A DNA stretch of 56,575 bases, taken from positions 1 to 56,575 of the forward strand of contig JAPOUL010000012.1 in assembly GCA_026708685.1 (NCBI GenBank), in the 5' to 3' direction. Below, piece by piece: positions 37,252 through 46,597 of the stretch. Positions within the stretch are counted from its first letter, which is position 1; each line of letters opens with the position of its first letter. A model generated the notes under the pieces. That model was not told where the DNA came from, did no database searches, and saw only the letters and a list, made by a program, of their open reading frames with translations. This stretch comes from Bacteroidota bacterium. Lineage in GTDB: Bacteria > Bacteroidota > Rhodothermia > Rhodothermales > Bin80. Made by a program: the position numbers and the translations under genes.

Positions 37252-40200
37252 TCAACGAATCGTCGTCGGTCCCATGATAAGTCTCAATCCCAAGTTTGGC
37301 TCTTTATATCGGGGGTCATATCCACTATTGACGTTGATATGAATTCCGTTAGACATTGAGAAATCGTAGTCAGCACGAGTCTCAATGCCCCATTGATCCG
37401 TATTGTTGCGGGAGCCAGCATACAGGTTCATTCGGGCTTGATCATAAAAGAGTGCCCCAGCACGACTGCCAGAGTGTCCCCATTGAGGGGTCACCGAAAG
37501 AGATAGGCCATTGTTCAGTGCATGTGTATCAAAAGTTGCAGTCAGTGCTACTCCCTGCTCGTTGTAGTGATCGGACGAGTGATAGGTAAGAATCCGCCCA
37601 AAGGCATCAAGGCTGATCTTGCCTATGGAGCCACGGAATCCACCAGCCACCTCTATCCCAGCACCCGATGGGCCAGTGCCTCCATCATAACGGGCGTAAA
37701 GGGCCGCAAAGGAGGATAGGTTTCTATTGAGAACGCGAACGGGTAGCGAGAAGTCAGTCCCAACTCGCATCTGACTTACGGTAGCGCTCTGATCATCAAT
37801 CGTTTCGGGGCCGTCACTAGTCTGGAACTGCCCCCAGCTCAGATCCCCCTTGATGTCAATATCCATTCTCCCCAGCGATCCCAGTCTGCGTTCAAGGTCA
37901 ATGATTCCCAGTTGCAGTTGTGAATTGGATGTTCCTACGCTTCCTAAGTTGCGCCTGTTTTCGGCAGTCCCTCTTCCAACTCCTACGGTTGCCAAGACAG
38001 AGGTTGCTCCCTGGGTCCATCGCACATACGGATATACGGATGTCATGGATTGCGTCAGTTCCCCCTGCGAAGTGCCAGAATACCAGTCACCACTGGACAT
38101 GCTTTGGGAAACAGACAGCCCCACAAGCCATTGTGCTCCAAGATGGGTGTCAACCCCCAGAAATGCAGTCCGTACATGACCATCATACTTTGAATTGAGC
38201 AGTGCCTGTTGAGGTTTTGCACTAAATGCCTGAAGGTCTCCCTGCCCCCATATCGTCCAGCGTCTACCCCCCTGCGAACACGATGAATTGTGATCTAAAT
38301 CACCCCAACCGATAAGAAAATTCGTTGCATTCGTATGAGAAACATGCCCAAAGCCAAGGGACGACCCAAATGGACGGGAATCCATAGAAGACCTCTCGGG
38401 TGACCTTCTCATCTGTACCCCAGATAAAGACCTATCGGGCTTATAAAGACGAGACCGTAACTGATGCAACGTGGTCATCAGCTGACTGGACCGAGTGGGA
38501 ATCACATGCCCCATGACTTCAATCTGAGTTGAATAGCAGTGTCCTGCCTCTATTCTGGTATTCATCGCGGTTCGAACGCTTGCCAGATGATTGCGCATCA
38601 TTGCCGCCATCATGTTTTCGAGAACATCACGCTGTGGATCATCAGTAACGCGAATCCGCGCCTCTTGAGTCGCACGAAGGCCTTGAAGATCCTGGGCCAT
38701 AATTGATACCGTTGCAGAACCATACAGGATGGGTGACAGCACCAGAAGCGTTCCCTGTATATCTGCTTGAACAACATTTTGATCGGCAGATTGGGCACTA
38801 TAGCTCAGCATATCTCCATCCTCATCTCCAAAAAATGGTGTCAGGTCCAGCTGAAGTGGTATCCCTCCTTCTGTGAGCACTTGTTCAGGAATCGCACCCG
38901 ATAGGAATGGGGCATCATTGATGGGGAGGACCGTTACCTCCACCGTCTCCACTCTGGCGGATTCATATCCACCTCCAGATGCAGTATTGGTCAATAACGT
39001 AGGTGAAGCATGGATATCTGCATCGTCGGCAGCATATACAATGACCGTCTGCATCTGATTCCAATTCTGCACCGTAAAGAATAACTCCCTCTGATCTCCA
39101 TTCGTGGATACATCTGTATCCACCGACAGTACATTGCCAGAGATACCGCCAACGATGACCGTTACCGTTCCCGACGGCAGAGTTGCCAGCTGGACCGTAT
39201 AGGTCGCTGATGATTCTTCCTCAACAGTTAATATCGTTGGAGTGACGAGCAGAGCGATTGGATCATTATCAGTAATCGTGATCTGAACATCTTCGGATAC
39301 AGATTCATATTCACCTCCTGAAGCCTCATTCTTCAAAATGACCATATCGTCAAGTCCATTATCATCTTCGTTAGCATACACCATGACCGCCTGATCAACA
39401 TCCCATGTCATTGCATCAAATTTCATCGTGGACTGATTCCCAGTGGCATCCATATCAGTATCAATCGTCACATGTGGAGATGGTCCGCTGACTGTAACCG
39501 TAACAGGCTCTGAAGGCAACGTACCCAACTTGACAGAATAGCGTCCACTTTGCCCTTCTACGATCGTTAAATTCATTGGACTGATGACCAACATTGCATT
39601 ATTTTCCCAGAGTGCAGTTGCAGATATTGCACTTGGAGGACCAGTATTGAGCCCGTCGGTTGCGGTGTTTGCCTCCACATGTATGGTGACGTTTTTTTGT
39701 CCAGTTGGGGTGATCACCAGCGTGTAGACGGCCGCATTTACAGATGTGAAGAAACCTTTGGTAGCACCAGTGATCGCTACATCTGTAGCATCAAACTCCG
39801 TTACATTCTCACTGAATGTAAACGTAGCCGTGAAGTCGTCCACGGAATTGATTTTCGCTGGAACACCTGTAATGGCAAGTGTTGGAGCACGATGATCCCA
39901 GATCGCTGTTGCTGATACAGCGTTGGATGGACCGAGATTGAGACCGTCTGAGGCAGCATCGGATTGAACGGTTACAGTCAGATCAGATCCTTGGGTCGGA
40001 GTAACGACAAGCGTATAACGATCCGTGTTTCCAGAGAACGCTCCTTTCATCCCACCAAGAACGGTGACATCCTCTGTGGTGAACCCCTCCACCTCCTCAC
40101 TGAAAGAAAAGGCAAGCGTCAGGTCACCGATAGAATTGATCTTTTCAGGCAGGCCAGTGATCGTCAGTGTGGGAGGATCGCTATCCCAGAGTGCAGTGGC

Positions 40201-43200
40201 AGAGACTGCGTTTAATGGCCCCTCATGGACACCGTTTGTGGCAGCATTTGCTGCAACGGTTACAGTGAGAGAGGTATTTGCAGATGGAGTGATCAAGAGT
40301 GTATAAACAGAGGAGCTGACGGGTGTGAAGGCTCCTTTTGTTCCACCAACGACCGATAGATCAGTAGTTTCAAATCCCGTCACTGCCTCATTGAAAGTGA
40401 AGGTGGATGTCATCGGCATCACGGTATTGATCTTTTCTGGAACACCTGTAATCGTGACGGTAGGATGATCACCATCCCAAACAGCGGTTGCTGATACAGA
40501 CGTTGCAGGCCCCGTATTGAGACCATCGGTCGCGGCATTGGCAGCTACTGTGATGATGACATTGGTATTGCCAGAGGGTGTGACCTCCAGACGATAGACG
40601 GTTGCACTCACGGCAGAGAACTCTCCTTTGACAGCACCCGTCACCGCGACATCACCATGTTCAAAGCCTGTTACTGCCTCGTTAAAGGTAAATGAAGCTG
40701 TCAGCGGAGTTGTATCACGGATCTTCTCTGGAATACCTGCAATCGTAACGGCAGGAGGATTACTATCCCAAACAGCGGTTGCTGAAATAGCCGTTGCAGG
40801 CCCCGTATTGAGACCATCGGTCGCCGCATTGGCAGCGACTGTAATGACGACATTGGCATTGCCGGATGGGGTGACCACCAGACGATAGACGGTTGTATTC
40901 ACAGCAGTGAACTCCCCTTTGACACCGCCCGTCACCGCCACATCACCATGTTCAAACCCAGACACCGCCTTGTTAAAGGTATATGTAGTGGTGAAAGCAG
41001 TCGCAGAGTTGATCCGTTCGGGTACTCCACTTATAGTCACGGCAGGGCGATCATCATCCCATACAATGGTAACAGAAACGGGTGTTGCAGGGCCCGTATT
41101 CAGACCATCGGAAGCGGCATTGGCAGCTACCGTGATGACGACATTGGCATTCCCCGATGGTGTGATCTCAAGACGATAGACGGTCGCACTGACGGGAGTA
41201 AACTCTCCCTTGATTCCATTGCTCACCGTCACTTCTTCAGTAAAGAATCCATTGACATCCTCACTGAATGTGAAAGTCAATGTGAAGGGCACTGTAGAGT
41301 TAATTTGATTCGGTACATTGCTGATGGATACAGTGGGGGGAGTACTGTCCCAGATTGCAGTTGTGGAGACGGGGGTGGATGGGCCCGTATTGAGACCGTC
41401 GGTCGCCGCATTGGCAGCGACTGTAATGACGACATTGGTGTTTCCTGATGGAGTAATGGCAAGTCTGTAGACGGTTGTACTGACAGCTGTGAAGTCTCCC
41501 TTGTTTGCCCCAGTGACTTCCACATCACCCGTCTCAAATCCAGTCACATCCTCCGAAAAGGTGAAGGTGGCTGTAATGGTAGCCGAAGAGTTGATCTTGT
41601 TGGGTACTCCGCTGATGCTTACAGTTGGACGAGTACTTTCCCAAACGGCCGTTGCCGAAACTGGGCTTGAGGGGCCCGAATTGAGACCATCTGTGGCGGC
41701 GTTCTCAACAATAGTAACGACCACATTGGTATTGCCAGAAGGTGTAATCGTCAGTCTGTAAGCGGTTGCACTGATCGGAGTAAATGCTCCTGCAGTTCCC
41801 CCAGATACACTGACATCTCCAATGGAGAATCCACTGACCGCCTCACTAAAGGTGAAGGTGGCCGTGAAGGCATTCGTTGAATTGATAGAGTTGGGAACGC
41901 CGGTAATGGTTATATCAGGGCGACTATTATCCCAGAGCACAGTAGCTGAAAGAGTAGTTGCAGGGCCTGTATTGAGACCGTCCGTGGCCGCATTCGCTAC
42001 AACGGTGACCACCACATTGGCATTGCCAGAGGGTGTAATGGTCAGTCTGTAAGCGGTTCCACTAACAGGAGTGAATGCTCCCTTTGTTCCACCCGTCACT
42101 GCTACATCATCGGTGATAAAACCCGTCACCTGCTCCGAAAAGGTGAAGGTCGCTGTAAGGGTAGCAGTAGAATTGATCTTATCAGGTAGACCACTGATCG
42201 TGACTGTGGGGCGACTGTTATCCCATACGACTGTTTGCGATGTAGCAGTCACTGGGCCTGAATTGAGACCATCTGTGGCGGCGTTCTCAACAACGGTGAC
42301 TGCCACATTGGCATTGCCAGAGGGTGTAATGGTAAGTCTGTAAACGGTCGAACTGACCGGTGTGAATGCCCCTTTTGTCCCACCCGTCACCGCCACATCA
42401 TCGGTGATAAAACCCGTCACCTGCTCCGAAAAAGTAAATGTCGCTGTAAGGGTAGCCGTAGCGTTGATCCTTTCGGGTAGCCCACTGATGGAAACGGTTG
42501 GACGACTGTTATCCCAGGTGGCAGTGTGTGAGGAAGCGGTTGCTGGGCCTAGGTTGATTCCATCCGTTGCAGCATTCGCCGCTACGGTGATAACCAAATT
42601 GGCATTACCAAAGGGCGTAATGGTGAGCCGGTACACCGTTGAGCTGACGGGCGTGAATACTCCTTTTGAGCCTCCAGTCACCTGCACATCATCGGTAGAG
42701 AATCCATTGACGGGTTCACTGAATGTAAAGGTTGAAGTCAGGGGGGTTGTGGAGTTGATGGAATTCGGAACTCCGCTGATGGCAACGGTGGGCCGGCTGC
42801 TGTCCCATGTAGCCGTTTCGGAAACGCTTGCAGGCGGCCCCGAATTGAGACCGTCCGTGGCAGCATTCTGGTTGACGGTGACTACTAGATTTACGTTTCC
42901 AGTGGGCGAAATGATCATCCTGTACACGGTGGCACTCACTGGCGTGAATGTTCCTGATGTGCCACCGGTGACGGTCACATCTGTCGCCAAAAAACCCGTA
43001 ACACCTTTTGAAAATGTGAAGGTGGCAGTTAGAGAACTGGTAGAGTTGATCTTGTTCGGTACGCCACTGATCGACACGGTCGGACGCTCACTTTCCCATG
43101 TTGCAGTGGCAGAGACGGTACTGGCGGGGCCACTGTTGATCCCATCGGTGGCTACATTCGCAGCGACCGTGACGACAACATTGGTGTTTCCAGAGGGGGT

Positions 43201-46131
43201 AACGACTAGTGAGTATTGCGTTGCACTAGTGGATGTGAAATCCCCTTTTCTTCCACCGCTCACGCTGACATCGTCGGTAGAGAATCCACTGACAGCTTCG
43301 CTGAAGGTGAATGTTGAAGTGAAGGCAGTCGTCGTATTGATCTGACTGGGGACACCACCGATCGTCACAGAGGGGCGAAGGTTGTCCCATGTTGCTGTCA
43401 TGGAAACTGCACTGGACGGCCCTGTATTGAGACCATCGGTTGCCACATTCGCGTCCACCATGACGGTGACATCGGTATTGACAGTTGGCGTGATGACAAG
43501 TGAATACTGGTTTCCACTTCCAGAGAAGGCCCCCTTGGTGCCTCCAGTAACCGTTACATCCTGAATCGTAAATCCCTGTACGGGTTCATTAAAGGTAAAG
43601 GTGGAAGTAAAATTGGTCGCTGCGTTGATCTTTGCAGGAACCCCGCTCATCGTTAGAGTGGGAGGTTGATCGTCCCAGACGACGGTTTTTATGACTTCAC
43701 TCGTCGGTCCGCTATTGAGGCCATCGGTAGCCGCATTCGCGGCAACCGTAACAACGACATCAGCATCCCCCGATGGTGTGATCGCCAACGTATAGTCCTT
43801 TCCACTTCCAGTGAATGCCCCCTTGGTGCCGCCCTTCACATCCACATCACCCGTCACAAATTCAGTCACTGTTTCCGAAAACGTAAAGGTTGCCGTTAGT
43901 CCAGCCGTGGAACGAATCTTTTCGGGCAAGCCGGTAATGGTAACGGACGGAGCAGAGTTGTCCCATTGAGATGTAAACGAGGTTTCACTTGTCGGTCCGC
44001 TGTTGAGACCATCGGTAGCCGCATTCGCGGCAACCGTGACAACAACATCGGCATTCCCCGATGGTGTGATCGCCAGCGTATAGTCCTTTCCACTTCCAGT
44101 GAAGGCCCCCTTGGTGCCGCCCTTCACATCTACATCTGCCGTCACAAATTCAGTCACCGTTTCCGAAAACGTAAAGGTTGCCGTTAGTCCAGCCGTGGAA
44201 CGAATCTTTTCGGGCAAGCCGGTAATGGTAACGGACGGAGCAGAGTTGTCCCATTGAGATGTAAACGAGGTTTCACTTGTCGGTCCGCTGTTGAGACCAT
44301 CGGTAGCCGCATTCGCGGCAACCGTGACAACAACATCGGCATTCCCCGATGGTGTGATCGCCAGCGTATAGTCCTTTCCACTTCCAGTGAAGGCCCCCTT
44401 GGTGCCGCCCTTCACATCTACATCTGCCGTCACAAATTCAGTCACCGTTTCCGAAAACGTAAAGGTTGCCGTTAGTCCAGCCGTAGAACGAATTTTCTCG
44501 GGTAAACCCGTGATGGTAACAGATGGCGCAGAGTCATCCCACATACCAGTAAACGAAACGTCACTGGTCGGGCCATTATTTACACCATCCGATGCCGAGG
44601 ACTCAACAACCACAACGACTACATCAGCATTCCCTGATGGAGTGATGACAAGCGAGTAACTATTGCCACTACCTGATAATGTGCCCTTCTTGGCACCCGT
44701 CACTCTTATATCCCCGCCATCAAATCCTGTCACGGACTCGCTGTAGGTAAAGACGGCGGTAAGAGGATCGGTAGAATTGATCTTCTCTGGAATACCCGTT
44801 ATCTCCACCGTGGGATGTACAACATCCCATATGGATGTTGCAGAAACCGCCGAGGTCGGCCCTCGGTTGAGCCCATCGGTAGCAGCATCCTCAACCACTG
44901 TAACCGTGACATCGGTATCACCACTTGGTGTGAATGTGAGCGTATACTCGTTTAGATTAAAGGACTGCAAAGTCCCCTTAGTTCCACCATCAACAGTAAT
45001 ATCATCGATCGTAAAATCAGAAATGGATTCATCAAACGTAAAAACGGCTGCCAGCTCAGCAGTATTGTAGATTTTTCTTGGAACACCTCTGATGCTCACA
45101 CTTGGAGGAGTTGAATCCCAGATAATGGTGACATCCTGTTGTTTAGAGGGGAAGGTATCACCATTACCATCAGTGACAGAATTAGCATTGATGGAGATGA
45201 CCACATCGGTATCACCACTTGGAGTGATTGGAATGGAGTAGGATCTCCCAGAGCCCGATAGCATTCCTTTAGTACCTCCAGTAATGGTTATATCGTTTGT
45301 GACGAAATCGGTTACTGATTCAGAGAAGAAAATCGTTGCATTGAATGGATCGGTTGAATTAATCCTTTTGGGGTGATCTCGGATGGCTGCGCTCGCATTA
45401 TCTCTATCACGAACCGTTGCTATAGAGGTTTTGGTGATCCCATCGTATTCACCACCCGCAGCAGTCAATGTCAGTGTGAATGTATCATCAGTTGAATTGG
45501 CATCCTTAATCCCAAGTACATGCATTCCTTGCTGTCTCCACCAATTTTGAGGTGTGAAGGTAAAAACGGGTGACCCTACTACGTCAAGGATACCTTCATG
45601 GCCCGAAACAGTGACAGTAACATCAACCGTAGGCGGAACTAATAGATTAGCATGTATAGATTGACTGGCATCTTCGGAATAATCTTGTTCGACTAAATAG
45701 ATTCCAGGATCACTGATTCGGTCGGTAATATTGTAGCGAAGTATTTGTGTCACATTGTTGTACCCGCCGCCAGATGCTGTAAAAGTGATGTCAAATTGAT
45801 CATTTTGAGTATCAGTATCAGCATAAAGATACTCATTTACATGCTGTGGTCCCAGCCAGTTTATCGTTGTAAAAGTGAATGAGGTCTTTGTTAGAAAGAT
45901 GTCTCCATTTTCCATCCCAGTAATGGTGACGGTCACATCGCCAGTAGGCTTCTCTCCCAACACCACATTGAAACTTCCAAGGTTCCACCCTTTAATCGGT
46001 TCTGGGTTACTCAGCAGGTTAAGGGTCGGGTTATTATCTGAGTTATTGATAGTATACACAGTTTGTGCCGATGCATAATGTATTAAGAAGATCCCCAAAA
46101 GTAGGACGAGGCTACACGGTATGGACTTCAT
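37252..46131 (-). CDS. Giant secreted repeat protein: ~20 Ig-like repeats and autotransporter-like C-terminal barrel
   Basis: 2959 residues, uninterrupted. A signal peptide ends near 'HYASAQ'. Two Calx-beta-like segments (about 20-240) are followed by ~20 tandem units of 95-97 residues (about 245-2175). Each carries 'P.V.I.GvP.kINst...FTFSE.V.gF...DV.V.GG.KG.FT', '...TPSGN..VVVTVaAnAATDGLN.GP' and '..WD', a Big_12-like bacterial Ig pattern. After that come two Calx-beta-like modules and a cadherin-like segment ('NDAPFLSGAIPEQVLTEGG'). The last ~400 residues read 'GRRWTIWGQGDLQAFSA' and 'AFLGVDTHLGAQWLVGLSV' with alternating strands, like autotransporter barrels. The likely role is a long surface adhesin. 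An AGGA lies just before the ATG. It sits between hyuA and hyuB on the opposite strand. Confidence 0.8.
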   Translation of the reverse strand: MKSIPCSLVLLLGIFLIHYASAQTVYTINNSDNNPTLNLLSNPEPIKGWNLGSFNVVLGEKPTGDVTVTITGMENGDIFLTKTSFTFTTINWLGPQHVNEYLYADTDTQNDQFDITFTASGGGYNNVTQILRYNITDRISDPGIYLVEQDYSEDASQSIHANLLVPPTVDVTVTVSGHEGILDVVGSPVFTFTPQNWWRQQGMHVLGIKDANSTDDTFTLTLTAAGGEYDGITKTSIATVRDRDNASAAIRDHPKRINSTDPFNATIFFSESVTDFVTNDITITGGTKGMLSGSGRSYSIPITPSGDTDVVISINANSVTDGNGDTFPSKQQDVTIIWDSTPPSVSIRGVPRKIYNTAELAAVFTFDESISDFTIDDITVDGGTKGTLQSFNLNEYTLTFTPSGDTDVTVTVVEDAATDGLNRGPTSAVSATSIWDVVHPTVEITGIPEKINSTDPLTAVFTYSESVTGFDGGDIRVTGAKKGTLSGSGNSYSLVITPSGNADVVVVVVESSASDGVNNGPTSDVSFTGMWDDSAPSVTITGLPEKIRSTAGLTATFTFSETVTEFVTADVDVKGGTKGAFTGSGKDYTLAITPSGNADVVVTVAANAATDGLNSGPTSETSFTSQWDNSAPSVTITGLPEKIRSTAGLTATFTFSETVTEFVTADVDVKGGTKGAFTGSGKDYTLAITPSGNADVVVTVAANAATDGLNSGPTSETSFTSQWDNSAPSVTITGLPEKIRSTAGLTATFTFSETVTEFVTGDVDVKGGTKGAFTGSGKDYTLAITPSGDADVVVTVAANAATDGLNSGPTSEVIKTVVWDDQPPTLTMSGVPAKINAATNFTSTFTFNEPVQGFTIQDVTVTGGTKGAFSGSGNQYSLVITPTVNTDVTVMVDANVATDGLNTGPSSAVSMTATWDNLRPSVTIGGVPSQINTTTAFTSTFTFSEAVSGFSTDDVSVSGGRKGDFTSTSATQYSLVVTPSGNTNVVVTVAANVATDGINSGPASTVSATATWESERPTVSISGVPNKINSTSSLTATFTFSKGVTGFLATDVTVTGGTSGTFTPVSATVYRMIISPTGNVNLVVTVNQNAATDGLNSGPPASVSETATWDSSRPTVAISGVPNSINSTTPLTSTFTFSEPVNGFSTDDVQVTGGSKGVFTPVSSTVYRLTITPFGNANLVITVAANAATDGINLGPATASSHTATWDNSRPTVSISGLPERINATATLTATFTFSEQVTGFITDDVAVTGGTKGAFTPVSSTVYRLTITPSGNANVAVTVVENAATDGLNSGPVTATSQTVVWDNSRPTVTISGLPDKINSTATLTATFTFSEQVTGFITDDVAVTGGTKGAFTPVSGTAYRLTITPSGNANVVVTVVANAATDGLNTGPATTLSATVLWDNSRPDITITGVPNSINSTNAFTATFTFSEAVSGFSIGDVSVSGGTAGAFTPISATAYRLTITPSGNTNVVVTIVENAATDGLNSGPSSPVSATAVWESTRPTVSISGVPNKINSSATITATFTFSEDVTGFETGDVEVTGANKGDFTAVSTTVYRLAITPSGNTNVVITVAANAATDGLNTGPSTPVSTTAIWDSTPPTVSISNVPNQINSTVPFTLTFTFSEDVNGFFTEEVTVSNGIKGEFTPVSATVYRLEITPSGNANVVITVAANAASDGLNTGPATPVSVTIVWDDDRPAVTISGVPERINSATAFTTTYTFNKAVSGFEHGDVAVTGGVKGEFTAVNTTVYRLVVTPSGNANVVITVAANAATDGLNTGPATAISATAVWDSNPPAVTIAGIPEKIRDTTPLTASFTFNEAVTGFEHGDVAVTGAVKGEFSAVSATVYRLEVTPSGNTNVIITVAANAATDGLNTGPATSVSATAVWDGDHPTVTITGVPEKINTVMPMTSTFTFNEAVTGFETTDLSVVGGTKGAFTPVSSSVYTLLITPSANTSLTVTVAANAATNGVHEGPLNAVSATALWDSDPPTLTITGLPEKINSIGDLTLAFSFSEEVEGFTTEDVTVLGGMKGAFSGNTDRYTLVVTPTQGSDLTVTVQSDAASDGLNLGPSNAVSATAIWDHRAPTLAITGVPAKINSVDDFTATFTFSENVTEFDATDVAITGATKGFFTSVNAAVYTLVITPTGQKNVTIHVEANTATDGLNTGPPSAISATALWENNAMLVISPMNLTIVEGQSGRYSVKLGTLPSEPVTVTVSGPSPHVTIDTDMDATGNQSTMKFDAMTWDVDQAVMVYANEDDNGLDDMVILKNEASGGEYESVSEDVQITITDNDPIALLVTPTILTVEEESSATYTVQLATLPSGTVTVIVGGISGNVLSVDTDVSTNGDQRELFFTVQNWNQMQTVIVYAADDADIHASPTLLTNTASGGGYESARVETVEVTVLPINDAPFLSGAIPEQVLTEGGIPLQLDLTPFFGDEDGDMLSYSAQSADQNVVQADIQGTLLVLSPILYGSATVSIMAQDLQGLRATQEARIRVTDDPQRDVLENMMAAMMRNHLASVRTAMNTRIEAGHCYSTQIEVMGHVIPTRSSQLMTTLHQLRSRLYKPDRSLSGVQMRRSPERSSMDSRPFGSSLGFGHVSHTNATNFLIGWGDLDHNSSCSQGGRRWTIWGQGDLQAFSAKPQQALLNSKYDGHVRTAFLGVDTHLGAQWLVGLSVSQSMSSGDWYSGTSQGELTQSMTSVYPYVRWTQGATSVLATVGVGRGTAENRRNLGSVGTSNSQLQLGIIDLERRLGSLGRMDIDIKGDLSWGQFQTSDGPETIDDQSATVSQMRVGTDFSLPVRVLNRNLSSFAALYARYDGGTGPSGAGIEVAGGFRGSIGKISLDAFGRILTYHSSDHYNEQGVALTATFDTHALNNGLSLSVTPQWGHSGSRAGALFYDQARMNLYAGSRNNTDQWGIETRADYDFSMSNGIHINVNSGYDPRYKEPNLGLRLIMGPTTIR
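39606..45400 (-). repeat. Tandem Ig-like repeat array within the giant gene
   Basis: About 20 units of 285-291 bp in a row. Most differ by 20-50% in protein sequence, so the array is old, but units 4 to 6 are almost the same. Unit boundaries are set by the 'W(D/E)' that ends each unit. Confidence 0.85.
43871..44484 (-). repeat. Perfect 288-bp tandem duplication (two identical units)
   Basis: 43871-44196 is identical, base for base as far as I can check by eye, to 44159-44484 at an offset of 288 bp. The first mismatches are at 43870/44158 and 44197/44485. 288 bp is exactly 96 codons, so copy number can change without breaking the frame. A third unit (from about 43583) differs by only a few bases in its shared part. 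This is a recent duplication or a gene-conversion tract. Confidence 0.85.
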
Positions 46132-46597
46132 TTCCTGAAAGGAATATATTCAAGATGAAAGAAAAGGATAGAGATAAAGTATCTGGTGTTGCAGAATGTT
46201 GATACAAAAATCTCGTAAATCAATTGTAGCATGACTTGTTCCTTTAAATGCACGGTATATGGACTTCTACATTGCCTACGATGTAGAAGTCCAGTAGGAG
46301 TCCAATCGTTCAAATTTTTATGACAGCATGATATGAAATTTCTGAATTCTTTACCTTTCAAATACGTTTCATGGTGAGCGATGGACTCAGTCATGGTCAT
46401 ATAAACCATTCACATGTAGGACATGACCATACATTAAGGCTACTTGCCCATTCATGCAATTGTTGGATGATTTGACCATATCCTCAGACTACAGTGTTTA
46501 AGTGATCTATGGAGGATCAGATCTAAAAATGGAGCTGATCACAAGGCATATGAATAAAACATTCAATGTAGATGCCCCTTCAACATCGGTATGATTG
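46132..46597. other. Divergent intergenic region between giant gene and hyuB
   Basis: About 466 bp with no gene supported (a 93-codon minus-strand frame here has no recognisable family). It contains the strong hairpin described separately and presumably promoters for both flanking genes. Confidence 0.45.
46260..46293. promoter_or_regulatory. 13-bp perfect stem-loop upstream of giant gene
   Basis: TGGACTTCTACAT pairs with ATGTAGAAGTCCA across an 8-nt loop, 130 bp upstream of the giant gene's ATG. A third half-site, GTAGGAGTCC, follows at 46294-46303, 11 bp from GTAGAAGTCC at 46283-46292. No T-tract follows on either strand, so a regulator-binding site or mRNA leader structure is likelier than a terminator. 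Confidence 0.5.

Noticed and set aside
42362..43345. A 327-codon plus-strand frame and many shorter plus-strand frames across 39.6-45.1 kb
   Set aside because: They are the antisense of the Ig-like repeat array. They repeat with the same period as the minus-strand protein, have no recognisable motifs, and start at arbitrary points.
43583..44484. Regular tandem repeats that could suggest a CRISPR array
   Set aside because: The unit is 288 bp, continuous, without spacers, and encodes a 96-residue protein repeat.
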